Shown: one piece after another, positions 22,701 through 34,700 of the stretch
Numbering within the stretch: position 1 is the stretch's first letter
Layout of the letters: each line of letters begins with the position of its first letter
Assembly: GCA_002118135.1 (NCBI GenBank)
Contig: BDIU01000362.1
Coordinates: forward strand, 44,755-108,754
Length of the DNA: 64,000 bases
DNA from: Trebouxia sp. TZW2008
Taxonomy: Eukaryota; Chlorophyta; Trebouxiophyceae; Trebouxiales; Trebouxiaceae
Direction of reading: 5' to 3'
Position numbers and translations under genes: made by a program
Notes under the pieces: generated by a model
Told to the model about the DNA's origin: nothing
Databases searched by the model: none
What the model saw: the letters and a program-made list of their open reading frames with translations, nothing else

Positions 22701-25700
22701 TGGATTCATTGTTCTCGGTCTGCAGCGACAGCCTGACCCCCGTTCCAAAAGGCTTTCTCGATACATCCGTTGACGTATTGTCTGACTCTGTGCACATGTC
22801 ATAGACCAGACTTGTGCCGGAAACTCCTACTGTTTACACCTCACAGTGTGACTCCTCACAACTTTCAACACTGCAAAGCTTGACCGGAAATACCTGCATG
22901 CTGTGCAGGAGGTTGTCTGACTCTGTGCTCATGTCCTTGGCAGCACTCCTCAGCTCCTGAATGTCTACTGCCAGGGTGTTCAGCTTGTCTACCAAATGCT
23001 GGTAGCCAGCCACAGTATCTACCTTTGACCCAGCCTTACCCCGCGCCTGTACAAAGCAGTTGTGGCTTGCTTTTCTGATCAGTCCTTACATAGGAGTGTT
23101 NNNNNNNNNNNNNNNNNNNNNNNNNNNNNNNNNNNNNNNNNNNNNNNNNNNNNNNNNNNNNNNNNNNNNNNGTCCTTACATAGGAGTGTTTGCTTGCGTT
23201 TGTTCTGGACGTTACTCCTCAGCTCCTGAATGTCCACTGCCAGGGTACCCAGCTTGTCTACCAACTGCTGGTAACCAGCCGCAGTATCTACCTTTGACCC
23301 CGCCTTACCCCGCGCCTGTACAAAGCAATTGTGGCTTGATTTCTGGTCGGTCCTTACATAGCTTTGTTTGCTTGAATTTACCCTTGACAGCACTATTCAG
23401 CTCCAGGGTGTCTACTGCCAGGGGTGCCCAGCTTGTCTATTAACTGCTGGTAGCCAGCCACTGTATCTACCTTTGACCCAGCCTTACCCCGTACCTGTAC
23501 AAAGCAATTGTGGATTGACTTTCTGGTGGGTCTTTACATAGCACTGTTTGCTTGAGTTTATCCTTGACAGCACTATTCAACTTCAGAGTGTCTACTGCCA
23601 GGGTACCCAGCTTGTGTACTAAATGCTGGTAGCCAGCTACAGTATCTACCTTAAACCCAGCCTTACCCCGCACCTGAACAAAGTAGTTGTGGCTTTACTT
23701 TCTGATCACTCCCTACACAGCAGTGTTTGCCAGTTTTTGCTTGGTTTTGGCAGCACTCCTTGTCTCCTGAGTGACTACTGCCAGGGTGCCCAGCTTGTCT
23801 AGTAACTGCTGATAGCCAGCAACTGTGTCAGCGTTTGACCCCAGTCCAAAATGCCAACAACAGGCTGTCCTGGCAATTAGACTACGCTTCTAGATGTTCC
23901 AGTACGACAGACAGGGTACACATCAATGCCACACTTAAGCTCATCCTCAACACATGGCGCTTTCCAAAATCAAATTCAAGCAGCAACATGCAGCTGTCTA
24001 CCTGATTGCCACAAGCAAAATCAAGAAGCACTTGCAAACCAGCAGACCAAGGAATGTCGTCTTCATTGTGATACCCACGTTTTCCATTCTGCAAATCTAA
24101 GGCAGCTGATCACAGATGACTATGTGATTGGGCTGATGTGACCTGTTGATTTGCACGACCTCCATCCATGCACAAAGTCAACTGTGAGCACCTGCCTTGA
24201 GTGCTAGAGCTGCCTGCATGCGCTGTAACATCAGAAATTGAGTTACCATTGACTGGCTCCTTCCCCAGACAGTTATCTCTGTTTACTGTCTGATCAGACA
24301 GGCAAGCATAAGGTGCTTTGTGCAGACCTTGGGAACACCAAGGAGAAAAGATGCCTTTTACAGGTGCGGGATAAGGCTCATTCATTGAGTCCTCTGTTGA
24401 CACATCCCTGGTCATGCGCACAAGCAGCACAAGTGCCGACCTTGAAACCTCTTCTTCTATCGTGATGGTCACAATGACAGCACGCGTTAAAAACTTTGCA
24501 TGGCAAAATACAGTTTTGCCCTAATAGGAAAACAAACAAACCAGAAGGAACAACAGTTTCTGACCCCCCTTTCATGGAGGAAAATTCTTTTCAGATGCAA
24601 CAATGCACCTTGTGTTCTTTCTCCTGAGATAAAAGCAAGGGTGTGGAGAGTAGTAACAACTCATACCTGCTGTACAGCTTGTGTGATCTCAGCCTTGAGC
24701 TGCCTGACCTTGTACAGGTCTCTGAGGAAGTCAGCTTCCCAAGCGGCCACTTGAGCACCTTCCCCTGCACTTTCAAATTTGTCATCAGCAATTCTTGCCC
24801 CAATCAAGACACGTGTTGTGCGCATGTACCTTCTCAGCAGCTGGCAGAGATCCACCAAACACTTACTTGCACCATGCAGTTATGCATCAAAGCGACTTCG
24901 CATCCACACAAGCATCACTCTATGAGGACGCGGCAGTCTCAGCTTTTGACAAACGGTGAGCTGTAGAGTCTAACACCTCATTCAACGCATGCTATATGCA
25001 ACAAAGCAAATGTCCAGCACAAGCTTGCAAAGACAAGCATGAAGGCCTCTTGAAAATCAGAGTTCAAGCAATGCTCTTTTACAGGCAGCTCATGCGAAAT
25101 TATGCAAACGCCAATTTGTTGACTTGACCCATGAGGTGATAGCCTGATGAATAGTTGCTGGGTTGGTCAAAACCCTTGAATTCATCAACGTTGGTGAGTC
25201 ACTATTGCACTAAACGCCTACCTTGCAGCTTAGGCTCTGGCCTGCTGACCTCAGGCGCCTTGGGTATACCTTCTTCACCATGGGCAGCAGGTGGTGCATC
25301 TTCTTCACGTGCTGCTGCCCTTTGAGTGGGCTGTGGCCTTACTACCTGCATTACAGTGGCAAGCTCTTAGCAGTTGCAAGCAATTTGCGTTGCCGGAGCT
25401 TAGGCGCCTTTGGGACATCTACTTCACCACGGCCAGATGGGATTGCACCTTCTTTGTGCGTACCCCTTTGGACAAGCTGTGGCTTCAATGCCTGTACAGC
25501 AATGACGCGTGATGTTAATGCACATTTTGCATTGCTGGAAGGATTTGACACAGTTGACTCAGTTTGAGGCACGTGCATTGCTGGAAGTGATCATTGCGTT
25601 CTAAGTTTGTAGCATTGGCAATGATGGCAGCCATTGTCCTCGCGCAGGCCAAACAGGTAGATAACACATGATACAACTGAGCGTGGTTTTCTGATCCTCA

Positions 25701-28700
25701 CAGGACTTATTCTATTGTGCTGAATATGACAGTCATCAACTGCAAATGCTGAATCCACTTGGGTGCTTGCCTGAGGTGTCACAGTGCCCCGCTGTGCCTG
25801 ATTTGCATTTGAACTGCCAGCACGCTGTGCCTGCTGAGCCGCAGCAGCACTCCCTTGATCTGCCTCTGGTGACTGTGCCGCAAGCTGCTGCTGAGACTGT
25901 TGCTTCAGTCTGTTCTCAGCAGCTTGAGCTCGCTTCTCAGCATCAGATGGCGCATTTGAATTAGCTGGCGTTTTTTGAGCCACAGGCTCAGACAGCTGCA
26001 TGAGCAAATTTTCCGTCAACCTTGTTACAAAGTTCAAAAACAAGTATAGGAGACCATCCCAAATGCAGATGGCGCATCTAATTTGCTTGGCGCTCTCTGA
26101 CTCACAGGCTCAGACAGCTGCATGAGCAAAACTTCCGTCAATCTTGTTACAAAGTTCAAAAACAAGTATAGGGAGACCGTTTCAAATGCAGATGGCGCAG
26201 TTGGATTGTTTGGCGCTCTCTGACTCACATCCTCATAGAGCTGCATGAGCAAACCTTCATTCAATTTTTTTACAAAGTTCAACAATAAGCACAGTGACTT
26301 CTCTTTGTGACAACTGCTTTGGGTCCCAAACATAGTTGTCCTAACATCAAATTGTCCTTACTCAGAGCTGCCTCTGCAGTCAGAATGCAGTGATTGGTTA
26401 TGAATTTGCATTCTTCTTCATCTTGAGTGTCCTTACATCGAGTGTCCTCAGAAAGGGAAGGTACTGTACAGGGAGACGGTCCCAAATGCAGATGTAAGTT
26501 GGCCTAGAAATGCTGAATCAGATGAGGAATACAAAGTTAATGCAATGACGTGCCCAGCGTTTTAAAGGAAGCAGGTAGCTGTTTTGGCCACACAATTGGA
26601 ATGTGTCGGCATGGCATGAAATCATGAAATGAGTTTGGTCAAATTGTTCTGACAGCAGTCGATCACAGTTCCAAGATTCAGTGTGAGTATGAGTTGCTTG
26701 AGGATTTCTGGTCTCTATTTGTGCGTCAGTTCATTGAGGCATGCCTGCAAATGCAAGGCTGCTCAAAGCCATACTGGTTGTGCAAGCTGTTCTTTCCATA
26801 TGCCAGCGCTGTGTTAGCAGCGCATAAACCCTGAGTGGTCAAACAGTACGGACACTCAGGGTGAATGAGCTATACGACAGCACTGACCTGTGCGAAAAGC
26901 CACAAGAACCAGGTCACCTCTGAGCAGCTTCACGCTCAATCAAATGTGTGCCGAGACACGCGCTTGTGTTGAGATCACCAGGAAGTTCAGAAGTCAGAAA
27001 TTTGGATGCGTTTGGTTGCTTTCTGAGTGTCTGCGCATGCCCTGTTGGGCGGTTTATGCCATGGGGGCATGTTCAAATTTGCAACTTGTCTTTGACACTG
27101 CACAACTGAGACATGTCCCTGTCAAATTATGATGGCAAAGACTTCTGGTATCTTGCAATGCTGACGCCAGCAAACATTCAAACAAACAATCAAACATTAA
27201 ACATCAAACATTAAACATCAAACATTAAACATCAAACATTAAACATGAAAAATGTGTGCACACATAACCATTTTCTGCAGCAAAAAGAACACATGTTGGT
27301 GCGTCATCTGAGCTGCTGATAGGGTGACGCTTTTGTCATGAGCCTGCCAGAGAGATAGGCAAGAAGGCGCCTCCTGGATTGTGCGCTGCTTGAGCGACAG
27401 CACAGCACATGGCATCAAGTTACAGGGTTCGACTAAGGGTTGCAAGGCAGAATCCACCTTGGAGGAATTCTGCCGGCTCATACTGCCAAACGCCCCAGGA
27501 AGGGCATTGCCAGACAGCCCTTGCCCAAATGGGCTGGACTGGGGCTCTGAGGCTGCTGTCCTGCCAAACGGATTTGGTTGGGAAGTGCCAAAGGCAGAAG
27601 GCACCCCAAAAGGGGCAGCTGCTGCCTTTCCAAAGAGGTTTGACTGGGAGCCCCCAAAGGCAGAGGGCACTCCTGAAGGGCCAGCTGCTGCCTTTCCAAA
27701 TGGGTTTGATTGGGAGCCCCCAAAGGCAGAAGGCAGCCCTGAAGAGCCAGCTGCTGCCTTTTGAAATGGGTTTGATTGGGAACTGCCAAAGGTAGAAGGC
27801 ACCCCTGCAGGAGCTTCATGGCTGTCTGAAGCTGTTGTAGCTGCTGCTGTCGCTGATGCTGATGCTGAAAATTTTGCTGCTGCTGATGATGTTGGTGTTT
27901 TCCCAAGTCCATCTTTTGCAGCATCATCAGCAGGTTTTGCTGAGGATGGAGGTTGCCCAAAGATTGCTTTCTGCCCTGTGCTGGCAGCAGCGGCTCCAAA
28001 AGCACTGCTGCTTGGCGTAGCCAAGAGCGCCTGTGATGCTGCACTAGGAGCACCAAATGTAGTGCTGGAAGGCACGCCAAAAGGAGGGAATGATGTTGCC
28101 TGTTGAGCAGCGGTGTTAGTCACCCTAAACAGGTTTGGAAACGCACCGCCTGGCTTAGTCACAGGGCTGCTAGGAGCAGCCCTGCCCTGTGTCGAGGCGC
28201 CAAACAGCGTATTGTTTGGTGGCAGGGCTTGTGATGCAGAAGTTGACAGCGCTGAGGAAGAAGAGGGAGGGGCAGGGGGCAGGGCTGCTTCACAAGAGGC
28301 AGAGTCTGAAGACTGCAGCAGGTTGGCTGTGGCTGTGGCAGCAGGGAAAGCTCCTGGTTGTTGCGGCTTCTGCAACAGGCAAACCCAACAATTCTTCACA
28401 CAAGGAAGAGGAAGGCGGAGGCAGCAGCAGAAGAAGAAGAAGCGTCAGTGATGGAGGAAGAGGCTGAAGAAGAAGTAGCAGCACTAGAGGGCGGCACCAA
28501 GTTGGCTGTGGTGATGCAGCAGGCAGAGTTTGTGGGTGCTCTAGGCTGTTTAAGTGACAGCCAAGTCCAAAAGTGAAGAAGGTTCTGTGACCATAATGCT
28601 GATGCCAAAGGACCTGATAGGGTCAAATACAGCTTCACAGAGCCTGCTCAACAAAGACACAAGCCCTTGGTTGGTCACCAATGACTGCACCAACTGCCAG

Positions 28701-31700
28701 AATCTAGAGTCCTAGCTTGAATTACCTGAGGCGCAGGAGAGACCACTGATGAGCTGGATGATCCTGATGAGTCATCACGCCTCTCACCCTCCTCCTCTTC
28801 TTCATCACTGCTGTGCAGACCTAACACCTGTAAGCGCAAAAATCATCTGATGCTCAGAAGAAAGAAGATCTAACACAAAGAACGCGGAAATGCGCTGTAG
28901 CCAGCTATCGTGACCGAGTGCATGGGCAGCATCACGCAATGTCAACAGTCATAAGCAAGCAAAGCATTCAGAGACAAAGAGACAAGCAAGTTTATGAAGC
29001 AAATGTCCACATCAATAGCAGTGTTCATGTTGATGTCTCATTACTGAAGTTTGTGAAGTATAGCTTGTTTGATGTTGACCTTGACCAGCTTAGTGAAGCT
29101 GACATCGAAGCCTTGCTTGGTTTCAAGGGCAACAAAGAATCTCTTCATGGTCTTCTTGGTGTGGTACAAACTCTTACACAGATACAGATGCTTGCAGAGT
29201 GTTACAGTGCAATAGGCCAGCAGAATACTTGTGGGGCTCCCACCAGTGCCATGCCACTGTGTTTGAGCAAAGTCATGTTTTGTTGTTCCAATTCGTTGTC
29301 GTTTTTCCAATGGTTCTTGGTCCCCTTGATCTTTGCTTTCACATCCTTACCCTGGACTGGGCTTTGTGCGATGTGTATGCTGGCTGATTGCGACTGCCCT
29401 CCAATTGAGAAGGTCTTTCAACAGTGACATGACAGATTTCGAGCAAAGTCTTTTAGCTCATTGTGAAATGTTGTTGTCCTCACCCTGGACTGAGCTTTGC
29501 GCGATGCAGATGCTGGCAGATTGCGGCTGCCCTCCTCTGTCTCGCTCTCTGTATCTATATCATCATAGCCCCTGCCCCTCAACCCAAGGCCACCAGTCCC
29601 TGAAGCTGTGCTGTCCCCTTGCCCCTCTTCTTCTTCCTGTTGCTGCCTCAAGCCATAACCACCAGTGCCTGAAGTTGTGCTGTCCCCCTGCCCTTCCTCT
29701 TCTTCCTCTCGCTGCTGTAAGCCAAAGCCACCAGCGTCTGAAGCTGTGCTGTCCCCTTGCCCTTCTTCCTCTTGCTCTTGCTGCTGTTGTTGATGCTGCT
29801 GCAGGTCTCTGGCTTGTGTACTCTACAGAGCAGAAGAAGATTTTGCCGCAGCCAGCCAGACATAGTGCATGTGAGCTCTTGCAATGAATCCTGCAACTAA
29901 ATCATCACACACACTGCCCACAAAACCAGACAACCAGTGCCTGAAGCTGTGCTGCCCCTCTTCACCTTCATGTTGCTGCTGTTGCTGCAGTTCCCTTGTG
30001 TGCTCTGCAGAGCAGCAGAAGAAGATGATTGCCTCAGCCAGCGAGGCAGGGTGCATGTGACTTTGTGTGATGAATCCTGCTCAGTTGATGGATGCTGCAA
30101 CAGACAAACCCATCAATTGGACATGTTTTCACACTGGACAGAGATTTTGATGAGAGGCGACTTAGGGTGCTGAGCAGAGTTCGACAAGCGAAAGTGCTGA
30201 AGAAGCAGAGGCAGGAGCATGATAGACAGCTGTGTATAGATTAGGGTTTTGAGCTCAATCACCTCTGTCTCCCCTTCTTCTTCTGCAAAATCATCAAAAT
30301 CAGCATCGTCATCTGATGGCAGAGCTGTGCCAGCTGCTGCATCAGCTTCTGCAGGTGAGTCATGGACTTCAGCTTCCTGCAGCTCTGATGACTGCTTGAC
30401 CTCTCCCTCTTCTTCTTCACCAAAATCATCATCATCTGATGGTAATGCTGTGCCAGCTGCCGCATCAGCTTCTGCAGATGTGTCAACGGCTGTAGCTTCC
30501 TGCAGCGCTGATGAGTGCTGAATTTCTCCCTCTTCTTCCTCTTCTGCCTGAGCTGGAGCTTCTGACTCCCCTTGACCTTCTTCTTCTTCATCCTGTAGCA
30601 GCACAGAAGCGCTTTGCTTTCTTTCCTGCATGCTTTTGCCCATGGATTGATATCGAGCGTGAAAACAGCTTTCAATTCAAGCATCAAGACCTAATCACTT
30701 CAAGTTGACAAAAACGGAGTGCCACACAAGACAAATTTGATCAATCTAAATCAAATAGAACATTAGAACAGCTTGATGACAGGAGGCACACAGGGCTTAC
30801 AATTTTAAGACTTTTGTAATCTCACCACCCTTTCATGACTGCTTACAAAAAGCCAATCCCTTCCAAATACTCTTTCAAGAAAGCTTTAAGGTGTTGGCTG
30901 ACATCTTTTATAACGAAAGGAAGAAAATGATTGCAGGCTTTTGTAAAGAATAAGATCTCCCCAACATCATTAGCTTATTGGTTTGTGGACAACGGGGGCC
31001 TTGTATCATACAACAAGCATTATAGGAGAACAGGGTTAAAGAGAACAAAACAACCATGTAATGGCAGTCTCTGGAAAGAGACAGTAGATAGTACAAGAAG
31101 ATACGGGAGATAATCTTTGGAACCTTGACACAGCTATGTGAAGCATGAGCCTCTGTGAAGCATGAGCCTGCCATGAGCCTGAAGCATGAGCCTGTCAGCC
31201 TGAAGCATGAGCCTGCATGAGCCTGTCTCAGAGGATGCATCGTCCTGTATGCTTTGGTGTGCATCGATGCCTGTTGCAGAAATGCATAGTTGCACTCATT
31301 TCGTTGCGGCGTGTCAGATACGCCGTGTCTGACACGCGTATCCCTGTGACCGTGATGCCACGAAGCGCGTGTCAAGCTTACCTCAAGCAGCAGATACCAG
31401 GGTCTTAGGAATATACAGGCTTTTCAGCAGGATTTTCACTTCTATTTCATAACTAAAAGCCTTCCTGTAGTAACACATGGTGACGGCCAATCTACATATC
31501 GGCGTATCTGACACGCAAATCCCCGTGTCAAGAAGCAAAATTTGCCCGTTTGATGTCTAAAGAGCGCGTGTGTCTGCGTCTGCTAGTCATCCTATAATTT
31601 TGAGGAGACATATTTGTGGATCTGTCATGGATTGTACAGTTCAGAAACCCTATGATAGGGTTTATGTCAGCTCGAGACATGTCACAGCAGGCCTGTCTGT

Positions 31701-34700
31701 GAATCGAGATGCAACAATTGAGCAATTGCAGTATGCATTATATAGGGCATCCATATCAGACGCTGTTCCTCCTTTGTCAGGGTGCATGATTTTGGCAAGT
31801 TCGTAAAAGGCTTTGCGCACATCAGCCGGTGAAGACTGAATAGTTACCCCAAGCAATTCATAGGGATTGAGTAATTGAGGTGGACTTGCCATTATATATA
31901 CAGGCTCCAACATTTTTCAAATTATTAAACGTGGTTTTCTATCATCGTGGCTGTGATTAGTATGGGGCTGCAGCAAGCATGTTGTCGTCTGACTCAAACC
32001 CGGGCAAAACAGTGCAACTATACAGCAACAGGTGTTGCGCCACATCAGCTATGAGCTTGTCGTGCGTGTGGAGTGCACAAGCCAGCTTTAATAGAGTCTG
32101 ATGACAACTGAATACGAAAAGCCTCTGTAGTGGCGCAAAAGGAGCAGATGAGTTCACCTCTGCTTCTACTTCAGTCCAGTCATCATCATCTGAGGGCAGG
32201 GCTGTTTGAGCAGCCTCTGCCTCCTCAGGTTGCAAACTCGTTGACAGCTGAGATTCAAATGCTAGCTGCTGTGCCTGCCCAGGCTTGCTCACTTGCGCTG
32301 AGTTTGCCGTCTGGTCTTCTCCTTCTTGGGTTGCTTCAAGCTCAAAGACTGGGGGTGGGGGGGTAGCCAAGGGGGTTTTGACCAGACCCTCTGTTGGCAG
32401 ATCTGCAGTATCACAGGACTTTCAGCAGTCCAGACCAGAAGGAGAAGAAGAAAAGGGTGCTGACACGACGGCTCCAGCTAGCTTGGTCAAATCTTCATTT
32501 GGCTGTATTGCATCGCCAGTTGACATGTCTGTAGTGTTACATGACCTGAAGCAGGAACAGGAGAACACCAAAAGATGCTGATACTGAGGCTCAAGCTAGC
32601 GTGGCCATCTCTTCCTCTTCATCAAGATGTATACAGTATATAAGCACTTCATGCAAACCTTGTCTTTGCATGTGTTGATGAGGGACCACAGCTGCGGCTT
32701 GTGGTCAGCAGTGACAGTAAGCAGTCAGAGTATCGTATGTAGCCATGTATACAGGCATACAGGCAAGACACCAGACATTTCAGCTATGTAGCCGCATCTA
32801 CAACATACGCAGCAGACACCTCAAGTATACACTTGCTCAATGAAGACACGGTTTTCTTCATCGGACCTGTGCTGATGAGGGACCACAGCTGCAGCTTGTG
32901 GTCAGCAGTGGTGATGAGGACCAGGGGCATTGGGGCCATGAAGCCCAGTTCTGCCCCTGCTGGATGGGGCACTTCCACATCAGTATTGGTCAAGTCCAAT
33001 GCCAAGCCTGCAGCCATAAGCAACGAGTTGTCTTGACATGAAATGAGATATTCTGACACTAAAAGTTGTTCATGTCAAGGGCCAGAGGCATGGGGCCATG
33101 AAGCCCAATTCAGGCCCTGCTGGGTGGGGCACTTCCACATCAGTGCTTGTCAAGTCCAATGCCAACCCTGCGGGTATCAAGCCACACGCTCTCCTGAAAT
33201 GAAGCTTGTCAAATTTGCCTTGACAGTAGCAGAGGGGCGAACACAGCCTTGTTTCACACTTATGCTAAAGTCGGTCATGATTGCAATGGCTTAAGCAGAG
33301 CATCTAGTTGAGACAAGCACGCCCTAATCGTTAAGGCAAATGGTCAGTAACATGAAATCTTACAGTTCTTCAAAGCCCTCTTAGTCTAAAGCTGTGCCGT
33401 GTCTACACCACATGATTAGGTTGTTTGTAGCTGGAAGCTCAGAGTGGCTTGATAACAAGCAGTTCAATGCTGTTCCAGCAATTAAAAAATTCCTTCTATT
33501 TGCAGACAGGTTGAGGCATGACTGCATTCTGGTAGAACAGGTTTATAATTACAATAATGATGATTCTGTTAACAAATTTGACGTGCTCAAGCACAAGGGC
33601 TAGGTGAATGTGCCCAAGCCCTATCTTACCAGAACAGCTTATTTTGGGCAGCATGATAGGGACATACAATGATCAGCGATTGAGGAGAAAGACCCCACCA
33701 GTGATGTAGTTTTCCAGTGATTCTTGTAAATCCATAGCATCCAGCACAATCTGGTGCTCCAACAGTAGTGTGGTGGGTGCTGAACCATCTCTGGGCGCCT
33801 CTGCAGAATGGCAGAGTCAACTTCAAGATCTCTCAGCAGTAGCATAGGGAGAAAAGCAATTCAAAGCATAGGGAGAAAAGCAATTCAAAGCAGAAAAAGT
33901 TGGCATCGAGCACAACATGGTGTCCCAATAGCGCCCTGGGTGCTGACCCATCTCTGCCAGCTGTATCAGCACTATAGGATGCATGAAAAGGCATGAGCAG
34001 TATCACAGCTTTGGCTGTGCCAGATGGTCTTCTGTTGAGGTTGGGAATGATCACTTGATCATATGAGGTCAGTGACATATGTGACTGGATGGTTTCCTGT
34101 TCAGAGTAGGAATGATGAGTTAAAAATGAGGTCATTGAAACTTTTGATTTCCTTCCATGTCAACGTATGTGCACCGTGGACAAGTCTTGTCGAGAACATG
34201 CAATCTGCGTCGCAGACATGTGTGTGAATGTCCTTACCAAAGATTTTAACATGATCTTCAGACACATTGCGATGGGTGATCACAGCCAAATTCCACTCAG
34301 GCAACAGCACTCCTCTCATGTGAGGTTTCTGCTGAGCTGGCACTGCCTCAGGAACTGTCCAGAAGCCAGCCTTTTGGACGCTCAAGCCCTGAGGGTTTGC
34401 GCCAGGGTTCGCAGCGTCCCATACTTCCCATGTAAGCATGGCGGCGCAGACAGTCTCTGAGTCTGCTGCTGGCTCTAAGCATATCAGGATGCTGGTAGGA
34501 GATACCCACAGGATGGAGTCTATTGCAGCGTCATCAGCGTCCTCTCCCTGTAACAGACCTCTGCCTTTAGCAGCCTTCAACCTTACTATGCAGATATAAC
34601 ACTTGCACTTGTTAGCATCTGACCGTTTCTCAAGTACACATGTTCAACAATTGCATGGCTTCAGCCATGAATTGAACTTTGTATGTGCATTGTTTTTTAT

